Of a DNA stretch of 64,000 nucleotides, positions 42,401 through 51,349 are shown piece after piece. Every line of letters begins with the position of its first letter. Position 1 is the first letter of the stretch. The notes below the pieces were generated by a model. It had not been told where the DNA came from. It saw only the letters and a program-made list of their open reading frames with translations, and searched no databases. The stretch is from Stenotrophomonas sp. MYb238 (GTDB lineage: Bacteria > Pseudomonadota > Gammaproteobacteria > Xanthomonadales > Xanthomonadaceae), in the NCBI RefSeq assembly GCF_009496535.1, contig NZ_WIDL01000015.1:1-64000 (forward strand). Reading direction: 5' to 3'. Made by a program: the position numbers and the translations under genes.

Positions 42401-43396
42401 TCAGTCGATTCTTACGACCGTGCGCCCGAACGAACCGCCGGCCAGCATGGTGGCGAAGACCTCCGGCAGGCCGTCCAGGCCCACTTCGCGGGTGCAGATG
42501 GTGTCCAGGTGGCGCGGCTTCCAGTCCTCGCCCAGGTGCTGCCAGACCTGCCCGCGGATGTCGCGCGCGGTGCCGGCCGAGGCCACGCCCAGCAGCGAGA
42601 CGCCGCGGATGATGAAGGGCATCACCGTCATGTCCAGCTGCGCGCTGGCGGCCAGGCCGGCCGAGGCGACGTTGCCGTAGGGCGCGGTCTGCGCCAGCAG
42701 GCTGGTCAGCATGGCGCCGCCGACATTGTCCAGGCCGCCGCCGAAGCGCGCCGATTCCATCGGTCGGGTGGTGGCCAGCGCGTCGCGGCCCAGCACTTGG
42801 CTGGCGCCGAGCGTGGTCAGGTAGTCCTTCGCCTCGGTCTTGCCGCTGATGGCGTGCACCTCGAAGCCGGCGCGGCTGAAGATGTCCACCGCCAGCGAGC
42901 CGACCCCGCCGGTGGCGCCGGTCACCGCCAGCGGGCCATGGTCCGGCGTCTGCCGGTTGTCCTTCATGCGCAGCAGCGCCAGCGCCGCGGTGAAGCCGGC
43001 CGTGCCCAGCACCATCGCCTCGCGCAGCGACAGCCCCGCCGGCAGCGGGATCGCCCACTTCGATTCCAGCCGCACGTACTGGCTGTAGCCGCCGTCGCGG
43101 GTCTCGCTCAGGCCGCAGCCGGTGGCCAGCACCGCATCGCCCTCGCGGAACGCCGGGTCGGTGGAGGCGACCACTTCGCCGGCCACGTCGATGCCGCCCA
43201 CCAGCGGGAAGCGGCGCAGGATCTTGCCCTGGCCGGTGCCGGCCAGCGCATCCTTGTAGTTGACCGAGGACCAGCGGGCGCGCACCACCACCTCGCCGGG
43301 GCTCAGCTGGTCCAGCGCGATTTGCTCCAGCCCGCCGCGGTAGCCGGCGTCGTCGTTGTGGATGCGGAAGGCGGTGAAGGGGGCGTGGGCGGACAT
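42401..43396 (-). CDS. acuI: Acrylyl-CoA reductase-type quinone oxidoreductase (AcuI/YhdH)
   Basis: A 331-residue medium-chain dehydrogenase of the YhdH/AcuI branch, which reduces acryloyl-CoA to propionyl-CoA with NADPH. Recognisable stretches are RWSSVNYKDALAGTGQGKILR, GIDVAGEVV, the Rossmann motif AVTGATGGVGSLAVDI, and FIIRGVSLLGV. No zinc-binding cysteine cluster is present, as expected for this branch. Production of propionyl-CoA would connect it to the prp genes 12 kb away, but they are not contiguous. The ATG at 43396 gives MSAHAPFTAF. Confidence 0.88.
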   Translation of the reverse strand: MSAHAPFTAFRIHNDDAGYRGGLEQIALDQLSPGEVVVRARWSSVNYKDALAGTGQGKILRRFPLVGGIDVAGEVVASTDPAFREGDAVLATGCGLSETRDGGYSQYVRLESKWAIPLPAGLSLREAMVLGTAGFTAALALLRMKDNRQTPDHGPLAVTGATGGVGSLAVDIFSRAGFEVHAISGKTEAKDYLTTLGASQVLGRDALATTRPMESARFGGGLDNVGGAMLTSLLAQTAPYGNVASAGLAASAQLDMTVMPFIIRGVSLLGVASAGTARDIRGQVWQHLGEDWKPRHLDTICTREVGLDGLPEVFATMLAGGSFGRTVVRID

Positions 43397-43467
43397 GGCG
43401 CGGCCTGCGGCGGAACGGGGGAATAACCAAGATAGCGGTTGCGAAACGTCAGGTCTGCCCCATCTAG

Positions 43468-43473
43468 TAGAAT
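43468..43473 (+). promoter_or_regulatory. Candidate -10 element for hflK
   Basis: TAGAAT in CTAGTAGAATCC lies 71 bases before the hflK start. No convincing -35 hexamer is seen at 17 bases. Tentative. Confidence 0.35.
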
Positions 43474-43543
43474 CCGGATTCGATTGACCACGGCCAGCAC
43501 TGCGGGAACGCCCCGCATACAGGCCCTGACAGATGGAGCATGC

Positions 43544-44653
43544 ATGGCCTGGAACACACCTGGCGGCAACGAGAGTGGCGGCCCCGCCGACAACCGGCGC
43601 GGATCGCGCTCGCCGCGCGGCGGCAATGGCGGCGGCGGATGGGGCGGACTGCCCGGCCCGCTGCGCGACCTGTTCGACGGCGGCATCTGGCGCTGGGTAC
43701 TGCTGGCGGTGGCGCTGCTGGTGCTGTTGTCCAGCTTCCAGCTGATCGGCGAACAGCAGCGTGGCGTGGTGCTGCGCTTCGGCCAGTTCTCGCGCATCCT
43801 GCAGCCGGGCCCGAACTTCAAGCTGCCGTGGCCGATCGAATCGGTGGTCAAGGTCAACGCCACCCAGATCAAGACCTTCAGCAGCCAGGTGCCGGTGCTC
43901 ACCCGCGACGAGAACATCGTCAATGTCTCGCTCAACGTGCAGTACCGCGTCGACGATCCGCGCCTGTACCAGTTCGGCACCATCGACGCCGACCAGGTGC
44001 TGGAGCAGTCGGCGCAGAGCGCGGTGCGCGAGCAGGTCGGCCGCGCCGACCTCAACACCGTGCTCAACAACCGCGGCCCGCTGGCCGTGGCCGCCGAGCA
44101 GCGCCTGCAGGCCTCGCTCAAGGCCTACCGCACCGGCCTGGTGGTCACCGGCCTGACCCTGCCCGACGCGCGCCCGCCGGAAGAAGTGAAGCCGGCCTTC
44201 GACGAGGTCAACGGCGCCCAGCAGGTCAAGGAACGCCTGATCAACGAAGCCCAGGCCTACGCCGCCAAGGTCGTGCCGGAAGCGCGCGGCCAGGCCTCGC
44301 GCGCCCGCACCACCGCCGAAGGCTACAAGCAGGCCATCGTCGCCCGCGCCGAAGGCGACGCGCGCCGCTTCACCCTGCTGCAGGCCGAGTACAAGAACGC
44401 GCCGGAAGTCACCCGCAAGCGGCTGTGGCTGGAAACCGTGCAGCAGGTGCTGGCCGAGAACCGCAAGGTCATCGGCGGCGACGGCCGCCAGCTGATCTAC
44501 GTGCCGATGCCGGCCGACGCCGGCAAGACGGGCAACGCCCCGCAACTGACGCCGGAAATGGCGGTACCGGCGCTGCCGGCCGCCACCGACAGCATTCGCA
44601 ACGCGGACCGTTCCGGTTCGCGCTCGGCAAACCGTGAGGAGGCCGGCCGATGA
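43544..44653 (+). CDS. hflK: FtsH protease modulator HflK
   Basis: A 369-residue SPFH-domain inner-membrane protein that with HflC forms the large cage around FtsH and modulates its proteolysis. A Gly/Asn-rich cytosolic N terminus is followed by the single membrane helix (WRWVLLAVALLVLLSSF), then the SPFH domain (GVVLRFGQFSRILQPGPNFKLPWP, NVQYRVDDPRLY) and a long helical region (EARGQASRARTTAEGYKQAIV). The ATG at 43544 has GGAG upstream. Its stop overlaps the hflC start by four bases. Confidence 0.97.
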   Translation: MAWNTPGGNESGGPADNRRGSRSPRGGNGGGGWGGLPGPLRDLFDGGIWRWVLLAVALLVLLSSFQLIGEQQRGVVLRFGQFSRILQPGPNFKLPWPIESVVKVNATQIKTFSSQVPVLTRDENIVNVSLNVQYRVDDPRLYQFGTIDADQVLEQSAQSAVREQVGRADLNTVLNNRGPLAVAAEQRLQASLKAYRTGLVVTGLTLPDARPPEEVKPAFDEVNGAQQVKERLINEAQAYAAKVVPEARGQASRARTTAEGYKQAIVARAEGDARRFTLLQAEYKNAPEVTRKRLWLETVQQVLAENRKVIGGDGRQLIYVPMPADAGKTGNAPQLTPEMAVPALPAATDSIRNADRSGSRSANREEAGR

Positions 44654-45513
44654 AGAATTCCCTTGTGATCGGCCTGCTGGTCGTACTGCTGATGGGCCTG
44701 CTCGGCTCGGTCTACGTGGTGCGCGAAGACCAGACCGCCATGGTGCTCAACCTGGGCAAGGTGGTGCGCTCGGACATCAAGCCCGGCCTGCACTTCAAGG
44801 TGCCGCTGGTGGAGACGGTGCGCGTGTTCGACCGCCGCTTCCAGGTGCTGGACACCGCGCCGGCGCGCTACTTCACCGCCGAGCAGAAGGACGTGAGCGT
44901 TGACTTCTTCGCCATCGGCTACATCTCCGACGTGCGCGCCTACTACCGCGCCACCGGCGGCGACGGCAAGGTGGCCAACGCCCGCCTGGCGCCGATCATC
45001 ACCGACTCGCTGCGCAACCAGATCAACTCGCGCACGCTGCGGCAGCTGGTCTCCGGCGACCGCGAGGAACTGATTGCCGGGCAGCTCAAGGGCATCAACG
45101 AGGCGGTGCAGACCCTGGGCATGCAGATCATCGACCTGCGCATCAAGCAGATCGACCTGCCCACCGACAGCCAGGTGATCACCGACGTCTACGAGCGCAT
45201 GCGCGCCCAGCGCAAGCAGGAAGCGGCCAAGCTGCGCGCCGAAGGCGAGGAACAGTCGCTGACCATCCGCGCCCAGGCCGACCGCGAGAGCACCGTGCTG
45301 GTGGCCGAGGCCGAGCGCGACGCCCAGCAGCTGCGCGGCGAGGGCGACGCCCAGGCCGCCGCCATTTACGGCAAGGCCGGCTCGGCCGACCCGGCGTTCT
45401 ACGCCTTCTACCGCAGCCTGGAGGCCTACCGCGGCTCCATGGCCGACGGCAACGGCGTGATCGTGCTGGACAAGAACGACCCGTTCCTCCAGTACCTCAA
45501 GAACGACCGCTGA
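44650..45513 (+). CDS. hflC: FtsH protease modulator HflC
   Basis: A 287-residue partner of HflK. It has an N-terminal membrane helix (VIGLLVVLLMGLLGSVYVV), an SPFH domain (AMVLNLGKVVRSDIKPGLHFKVP, VFDRRFQVLDT) and the coiled-coil region (MRAQRKQEAAKLRAEGEEQ). The C terminus VIVLDKNDPFLQYLKND is typical of HflC. It starts inside the hflK stop (ATGA), so the two subunits are translationally coupled. Confidence 0.97.
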   Translation: MKNSLVIGLLVVLLMGLLGSVYVVREDQTAMVLNLGKVVRSDIKPGLHFKVPLVETVRVFDRRFQVLDTAPARYFTAEQKDVSVDFFAIGYISDVRAYYRATGGDGKVANARLAPIITDSLRNQINSRTLRQLVSGDREELIAGQLKGINEAVQTLGMQIIDLRIKQIDLPTDSQVITDVYERMRAQRKQEAAKLRAEGEEQSLTIRAQADRESTVLVAEAERDAQQLRGEGDAQAAAIYGKAGSADPAFYAFYRSLEAYRGSMADGNGVIVLDKNDPFLQYLKNDR

Positions 45514-45535
45514 GCCCAGGCTCCGGCTTCCAAAG

Positions 45536-45645
45536 CCCCTCTCCCCGGAGAGGGGTGAGGGCAGGGGGCTAAGCCCTCCTTGCCCCCTGTCCCGCGGGTT
45601 CTTTCCTCATCCGCCCTATGGGCACCTTCTCTCCAAGGGAGAAGG
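45536..45645. repeat. Dispersed CCCCTCTCC-type repeat (copy 3)
   Basis: The gap between hflC and the DUF2065 gene contains CCCCTCTCC at 45536 paired with 45547-45555, then GTGAGGGCAGGGGG and a second hairpin (CCTTCTC around 45625 with GAGAAGG ending at 45645). It shares both hairpin types with the element at 61655. Confidence 0.6.
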
Positions 45646-45660
45646 CATCGGCAGCGCCCC

Positions 45661-45846
45661 ATGCAAGACCTTCTCTCCGCCCTCTGCCTCGTCGCCATCC
45701 TCGAAGGCCTGTTCCTGTTCGCCGCCCCGCTGGCGTGGAAGCGCATGGCCGCGCGTCTGCTGGAACTGCCGGCCATGGCCCTGCGCCAGTCCGGCGCGCT
45801 GATGCTGGCCATCGGCCTGGCCGTGCTGTGGTGGCTGCGCCACTGA
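45661..45846 (+). CDS. DUF2065 small membrane protein
   Basis: A 61-residue protein with two membrane helices (LLSALCLVAILEGLFLFAAP and SGALMLAIGLAVLWWLRH) linked by a short WKRMAARLLELP loop. The sequence and its place between hflC and purA are typical of DUF2065 (YjeT-like) proteins. Function unknown; an accessory of the HflKC-FtsH complex has been suspected from gene order only. The ATG at 45661 is the only one that gives the usual length. Confidence 0.88.
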   Translation: MQDLLSALCLVAILEGLFLFAAPLAWKRMAARLLELPAMALRQSGALMLAIGLAVLWWLRH

Positions 45847-45914
45847 ACCGTTGCCGGACGCTCGTCCCGGCCCGAACCCGCGGGGGTGGTAGCCGTCAGG
45901 CAAAACCCGGATAA

Positions 45915-47372
<1,458 letters not shown>

Positions 47373-47440
47373 TCGCTCGCTTCCGCCCCCGTGTACATGA
47401 GTGGGGCAAGTAGAGGCGACGAGATACGGTTTTATCCAGA

Positions 47441-47466
47441 AGGCCCCGCGGAAGCGGGGCTTTCTG
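47441..47466 (+). terminator. Intrinsic terminator after purA
   Basis: AAGGCCCCGC (47440-47449) pairs with GCGGGGCTTT (47454-47463), with one G-T pair, around a GGAA loop and is followed by a T-rich stretch (TTTCTGCTGTT). A good factor-independent terminator 68 bases after the purA stop. The drop in G+C begins right after it. Confidence 0.8.
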
Positions 47467-47470
47467 CTGT

Positions 47471-47596
47471 TCATTGCACCGATAGTAAGGCTGCTTCAAT
47501 CTCCTTGCTGTCGGTGATCAGAGGTATATCTGCAGACTTGAGTACTGCAAGCTCATCAGAGAATAGCCAAGGTTTTCCACTTGTAACTGACGATGG
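47471..47596 (-). pseudogene. Possible C-terminal gene remnant left of the hxs cassette
   Basis: On the minus strand the last 40 or so codons before a TGA at 47471 read like ordinary protein (KPWLFSDELAVLKSADIP, then ITDSKEIEAALLSVQ), whereas upstream the same frame turns into an Arg/Pro-rich antisense shadow of hxsD and hxsB. This could be the 3' end of a gene broken by the island. I cannot name the family, and chance is possible. Confidence 0.3.
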
Positions 47597-47634
47597 TTGA
47601 AGGCACAGTTCGCCTATCCAAAGGGGGATGGGCA

Positions 47635-47937
47635 ATGGAACGCTCGCAGTACATCGTTGATCGTCGCTTATACAGCGATGAGGTAGTGGCTCGGGCGGCT
47701 CATCGCTATACAGACCGATTGGTTGTAGAAATTCAGATTGAAGGTGACGCCTTGCTCGTCGTCTTTTCAGACGAAGGGGGTGCTTCACTTCCTTCCGACC
47801 TGCGATCTCGCTTCGCGCGCGATCTGCTTGATGAGCGCTTGCGAGCCGCGGTCCGCCTAGAGACCCAGGGACTGCAGCAAGAGTTGATTCGCGCGGCGCT
47901 TGCAGAAGCACAGCCTTCAGTTGGTTCCGATGTCTAG
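47635..47937 (+). CDS. hxsD: His-Xaa-Ser system protein HxsD
   Basis: A 100-residue soluble protein, the small conserved partner of His-Xaa-Ser cassettes. It has an N-terminal beta-type half (IVDRRLYSDEVVARAAHRYTD, LVVEIQIEGDALLVVFSD) and a helical C-terminal half (FARDLLDERLRAAVRLETQG, LQQELIRAALAEA). The layout and length match HxsD proteins; its biochemical role is not established. It may be a recognition or carrier partner for the peptide or the radical SAM enzymes (inference). I chose the ATG at 47635: GGGGGA lies seven bases upstream and the length then fits the family; the ATG at 47593 would add 14 residues. Its end overlaps the hxsB start by eight bases. Confidence 0.8.
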   Translation: MERSQYIVDRRLYSDEVVARAAHRYTDRLVVEIQIEGDALLVVFSDEGGASLPSDLRSRFARDLLDERLRAAVRLETQGLQQELIRAALAEAQPSVGSDV

Positions 47938-49429
47938 GTTTAGACCGCAACACGCGTTCAGTCCTTCCGTGCCTTATCGGCTTTTGCCCTTCAGGTTCCG
48001 GCGCCTGCCATGGGATCCGGATCGCGCCTTTGTCTCTTCGATGGCGGGCGATTGGCTGCTTATGGGGATGGATGACCTGCAGCAGTTCATCTCTCACGAA
48101 CTGGAGCTTGATTCCCCTTTGCTTGCAGATCTGCAAGCAAGGCATATGGCAATCAGCAGTACCGATAGTCGAAGCACGTTATCGCCACTTCTGAGCCAGA
48201 TTCGTAGCCGGAAGTCCTATATCTTCGGCGGCCCAGCGCTTCATATCTTCGTTGTTTCCTTGCGTTGCCATCATACCTGCAGCTATTGCCAGGTATCCCG
48301 ACAGGAAACGACGGCTGCCGCGTTCGACATGGCTGCGTCGCATGCCGAGCAGGCAGTGGAACGTCTCTTCGAGTGGCCCAGCCGAGAGCTGACAATCGAG
48401 TTTCAGGGCGGGGAACCTCTGCTCAACTTCGGTCAGGTTGTCGCGATCACCAAGCTCATCTTCGAGCGCAACCGTTCGGCCCGGCGTAACCTGCGCTTTG
48501 TGCTTGCGTCCACGTTGCACGATCTGACCGAGGCCCAGCTCGCTTTTCTGGCCGAGCATCGCTTCAAACTATCTACATCTCTGGATGGGCCGGAATGGCT
48601 GCACAATGCCAACCGCCCACGGCCAGGTCGCGATAGCTACCTTCGAACTTTGAAGGGAATCGAGCTTGGACGGCGCTGGTTGGGTGACGATGGTGTATCG
48701 GCGCTCACGACCCTGACCAAGCGTAGTCTGGAGGTGCCAGAAGCCATCATCGATGAGTACCGAAAGCTGGGGTTCCACTCTATCTCCCTGAGGCCATTGA
48801 GCCCTTATGGTTTTGCCAACAGGAACGTTCGTCGAACTGGTTACTCGTCGGATGACTATCTCGCCTTCTACAGACGTGCGTTTGAGCATCTGATCGAGGT
48901 GAACCGAGCCGGCTATTCCATGGAGGAGTCATACGCTTCTCTCTTGCTTTCCCAGCTGTTTACGTCCTTTGGACACGGCTACGTGGATTTGCGTTCCCCC
49001 TCCGGTGCAGGGCTTGGGGCGGTCATCTACGACCATGATGGCCGGGTTTATCCTTCCGATGAAGCAAGAATGTTGGCCGCAATGGGAGATGATCGGTTTT
49101 TGCTGGGAGACGTGTCCCAGCCCGTGTCTACATGGCTCTCGTCTCCTGTCATGGCCAACTTATTGAATGCAGGGGTAGCTGAGGCACTGCCGACGTGTTC
49201 TGACTGCGCTTATGTTTCCTTGTGCGGTGCGGACCCGATCGAACATTACGCACGCCAAGGAGATCCAGTAGGTCACCGCCCCACCAGCGACTTCTGCAAG
49301 CGGAATATGGGCTTGTTCGAATTCCTGTTGGAACGATACGAGGTTGCCGACAATCCGACCAAGCGCCTGATGAGGTCTTGGGCGACCCCCGAACCGTCAC
49401 TAGCCAAGGTCTCCGATGCTGCCGCTTGA
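47930..49429 (+). CDS. hxsB: His-Xaa-Ser system radical SAM maturase HxsB
   Basis: A 499-residue radical SAM enzyme. An N-terminal domain of about 100 residues precedes the 4Fe-4S motif C113-x3-C117-x2-C120 (RCHHTCSYC); GGEP at 160-163 binds the SAM methionine. C-terminal cysteines C423, C426, C432 and C456 (CSDCAYVSLCGAD, then DFCKRN) form a SPASM/twitch-like region for auxiliary clusters, as in peptide-modifying maturases. The start ATG at 47930 overlaps hxsD and the stop overlaps hxsC by 14 bases, so the genes are translationally coupled. The likely substrate is HxsA, encoded two genes downstream; the modification itself is unknown. Base composition is lower in G+C than in the flanks. Confidence 0.88.
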   Translation: MSRFRPQHAFSPSVPYRLLPFRFRRLPWDPDRAFVSSMAGDWLLMGMDDLQQFISHELELDSPLLADLQARHMAISSTDSRSTLSPLLSQIRSRKSYIFGGPALHIFVVSLRCHHTCSYCQVSRQETTAAAFDMAASHAEQAVERLFEWPSRELTIEFQGGEPLLNFGQVVAITKLIFERNRSARRNLRFVLASTLHDLTEAQLAFLAEHRFKLSTSLDGPEWLHNANRPRPGRDSYLRTLKGIELGRRWLGDDGVSALTTLTKRSLEVPEAIIDEYRKLGFHSISLRPLSPYGFANRNVRRTGYSSDDYLAFYRRAFEHLIEVNRAGYSMEESYASLLLSQLFTSFGHGYVDLRSPSGAGLGAVIYDHDGRVYPSDEARMLAAMGDDRFLLGDVSQPVSTWLSSPVMANLLNAGVAEALPTCSDCAYVSLCGADPIEHYARQGDPVGHRPTSDFCKRNMGLFEFLLERYEVADNPTKRLMRSWATPEPSLAKVSDAAA

Positions 49430-50585
49430 GACCAACGCACGGCTTTCAGCGATCTCCCGAGCCTCACTGCTGAAGGTCGTTGACTTGGGGGAGTTTTCCA
49501 GGTCGCCCTTGCCTTTGGAACGAATGGCGTTGGACCTGCGCGATGCAGCGGCTCGAATGGGGGATGAACCTTTGTTGGCGCTGCCATGGGGTGCGGTGAT
49601 CCCTCCTGCTGACGCAGCTTGGTCTAATGACCTCCCTCTTGTTCGACTGGAAGGGCCACCAGATATTTGCAAGACCGGGGATGTGATTGAACTCAATCCT
49701 TTCCGCAACAAGGTCGCCGTTCGCTACAGGCGGGGGGATACCGGAAATGTCCTGTTTGCCACGGAGCGGTGCAACAGCTACTGCCTGATGTGTTCTCAAC
49801 CGCCTCGAGAGATTCAAGATGACTGGCGGATCAGGCATCTCTTGGACCTGGTCGATCTCATTGATATCGGCGAGCCTTCGCTCGCCATCAGTGGCGGCGA
49901 GCCGACGCTGCTGGGAAATGGCTTGGTGGAGATCGCCAGAAAATGCGCGCAGGTGCTGCCAAATACGCATATACACATTCTTTCCAACGGACGCCTCCGT
50001 GATCCCGCCTTGCATGCCAGGTTTGCGGGCATACACCCCAACCTGAGTTGGGGCATTCCTCTCTACGGGGATCACTATGCTCTCCATGACTACATCGTGC
50101 AGAGCGAGGGCGCGTTCGCCCAGACGCTACGCGGGCTCTATGCACTGGAGGCTGCCAAGCAGCGCGTTGAAATCCGAGTGGTGCTGGTCCGGCCGACCTT
50201 TGAGCGCTTGGTGCAACTTGCCCGATTCATTTGGCGCAATCTGCCATTCGTGGAGCATGTGGCTCTGATGGGGATCGAACCGATTGGTTTTGCAAAGGCT
50301 CACCATCAGGAACTGTGGGCAGACCCGACCGACTATGCCGACACGTTGGCAGAAGCTGTCGATACACTTTCCGTCGGCGGTATTCCTGTTTCTCTTTACA
50401 ACTTGCCGCTCTGCGCGATTGATCGCTCGCTCTGGCCCTACGCGGCTCAGAGCATCTCTCCATGGAAGAACGATTATCTTCCCGAATGCAGTGGTTGCTC
50501 CGTCAGGAACCGCTGTGGCGGATTCTTCTCTTGGGTTACGCCGGCATGGACCAGTCGCGCCGTATCCCCGGTTATCGAGGCCTAA
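49416..50585 (+). CDS. hxsC: His-Xaa-Ser system radical SAM maturase HxsC
   Basis: A 389-residue second radical SAM enzyme. The 4Fe-4S motif is C119-x3-C123-x2-C126 (ERCNSYCLMCSQPP) and the SAM-binding GGEP is at 160-163. About 100 residues precede the barrel. The C terminus has C358, C361 and C367 (CSGCSVRNRCGGFF), another auxiliary-cluster-like set. Two different radical SAM enzymes, HxsB and HxsC, always occur together in this system, which suggests two modifications or a heteromeric enzyme; neither is demonstrated. The ATG at 49416 is inside hxsB. The gene ends two bases before the preferred hxsA start. Confidence 0.88.
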   Translation: MLPLETNARLSAISRASLLKVVDLGEFSRSPLPLERMALDLRDAAARMGDEPLLALPWGAVIPPADAAWSNDLPLVRLEGPPDICKTGDVIELNPFRNKVAVRYRRGDTGNVLFATERCNSYCLMCSQPPREIQDDWRIRHLLDLVDLIDIGEPSLAISGGEPTLLGNGLVEIARKCAQVLPNTHIHILSNGRLRDPALHARFAGIHPNLSWGIPLYGDHYALHDYIVQSEGAFAQTLRGLYALEAAKQRVEIRVVLVRPTFERLVQLARFIWRNLPFVEHVALMGIEPIGFAKAHHQELWADPTDYADTLAEAVDTLSVGGIPVSLYNLPLCAIDRSLWPYAAQSISPWKNDYLPECSGCSVRNRCGGFFSWVTPAWTSRAVSPVIEA

Positions 50586-50587
50586 TC

Positions 50588-51220
50588 ATGTCCAATGCAC
50601 TCATGATCGTCGGTGCCGCCACCCTTGGGTCGCTAGGTACCGAACCTCCGAAGGGGCAGGATGCTCTCTCCAAGCTTTATGAAATCGATGGCAAGTACGC
50701 GACTGTCCTAAGTACGCCGCTCAATGCCGGTCGGCACAATCTCTATGCGGGGCATCGCAGCCACAGTTCCCATCGGTCGCACAGTTCGCATCGATCACAC
50801 TCTTCCGGGTCCGGCAGTTCTTACAGGTCTTATACTCCACCACCTGCAACCTATACCCCGCCATCCACGACCTACACGCCAGCTTCCAGTCCAGGCAGCA
50901 GAAGCAATGGAGGCACGGCATACGGCCAGAGCCTCCAGCCAGCAACACGGACGACAACCCCTGCAAGCAACAATCTCTCTCTGCAGCCAAGTTCTTCTGC
51001 CGCATTGCCCAACGAACGCCGTGACGCTGATGAACTGAAGATGCTCATCATGCGCGTCCAGGCTGCTCTGTATTCAAAGGGGTACGATCCGGGGGCCATC
51101 GACGGCACGCTGACGCCGGAGACCCGGTCCGCGCTTCGCATGTTCCAGTTGGCGCATGGAATCGGCGCAACCGGCACCATGACCACGCCGACGCTCGATG
51201 CCCTTGGGGTGCGGCTGTAG
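50588..51220 (+). CDS. hxsA: His-Xaa-Ser repeat protein HxsA with peptidoglycan-binding domain
   Basis: A 210-residue protein, the presumed substrate of the cassette. Residues 56-73 are six consecutive His-Xaa-Ser triplets (HRS and HSS alternating). A Ser/Thr/Pro/Tyr-rich linker follows (YRSYTPPPATYTPP, TTYTPAS), and residues 148-210 form a peptidoglycan-binding domain of the PG_binding_1 type (RVQAALYSKGYDPGAIDGTL, ALRMFQLAHG). The N terminus has a short hydrophobic run (ALMIVGAATLGSLG) but no basic residues, so it is at best a weak export signal. The ATG at 50588 is chosen: GAGG lies seven bases upstream and hxsC ends two bases before. ATG 50462 would add 42 residues overlapping hxsC. Confidence 0.85.
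   Translation: MSNALMIVGAATLGSLGTEPPKGQDALSKLYEIDGKYATVLSTPLNAGRHNLYAGHRSHSSHRSHSSHRSHSSGSGSSYRSYTPPPATYTPPSTTYTPASSPGSRSNGGTAYGQSLQPATRTTTPASNNLSLQPSSSAALPNERRDADELKMLIMRVQAALYSKGYDPGAIDGTLTPETRSALRMFQLAHGIGATGTMTTPTLDALGVRL
50753..50806 (+). repeat. 18-bp coding repeat encoding His-Xaa-Ser triplets
   Basis: Three consecutive 18-base units encode HRSHSS three times. The units differ at synonymous positions (CATCGCAGC, CATCGGTCG, CATCGATCA for the same HRS), so the peptide is conserved while the DNA has drifted, which suggests selection on the triplets rather than a recent duplication. Confidence 0.85.
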
Positions 51221-51273
51221 TTTCCAATCAGCTCGCGACACTGGTTGCCGTAGCGAGATTCCGGGGGAGGGGC

Positions 51274-51349
51274 TCCGGAACTGCTCCCAGTCGCGCTCCT
51301 GCGCGAACTGGCGCATGGCGGACTGGAGTTCATGGAGTGCGTCGGACAT
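51274..51349 (-). pseudogene. Truncated 5' end of a MazG-like pyrophosphohydrolase gene
   Basis: An ATG at 51349 on the minus strand begins MSDALHELQSAMRQFAQERDWEQF, which resembles the opening of MazG-like nucleotide pyrophosphohydrolases (typically followed by HSPKNLA and then EAAEL). Here the similarity stops after about RSP, and the frame continues as unrelated Arg/Gly-rich sequence into the antisense of hxsA. The gene appears to have been cut at about 51274 by the island. The rest of the gene is not present on the other side of the island. Confidence 0.6.

Larger units (their letters stand above)
47461..51280. mobile_element. Low-G+C accessory island carrying the His-Xaa-Ser cassette
   Basis: From just after the purA terminator to about 51280 the base composition drops. 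In the sample 48541-48600 I count 32 of 60 G+C, against 45 of 60 in 46921-46980. Codons such as AGA, TTT and ATA become frequent. The segment holds only the hxsD-hxsB-hxsC-hxsA genes. At the right edge a MazG-like reading frame begins on the minus strand and is cut off after about 25 codons at the island side. I see no integrase, transposase, tRNA or flanking repeat, so the mode of arrival is unknown; the call rests on composition and the truncated neighbour. Confidence 0.7.

Noticed and set aside
47471-48145. 224-codon minus-strand gene antisense to hxsD and hxsB
   Set aside because: The upstream two-thirds look like a shadow; only the last 40 codons are plausible and are listed as a possible remnant.
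50462-50587. Longer hxsA start
   Set aside because: It would overlap hxsC by more than 120 bases, and the ATG at 50588 has a good GAGG site. It is kept only as an alternative.
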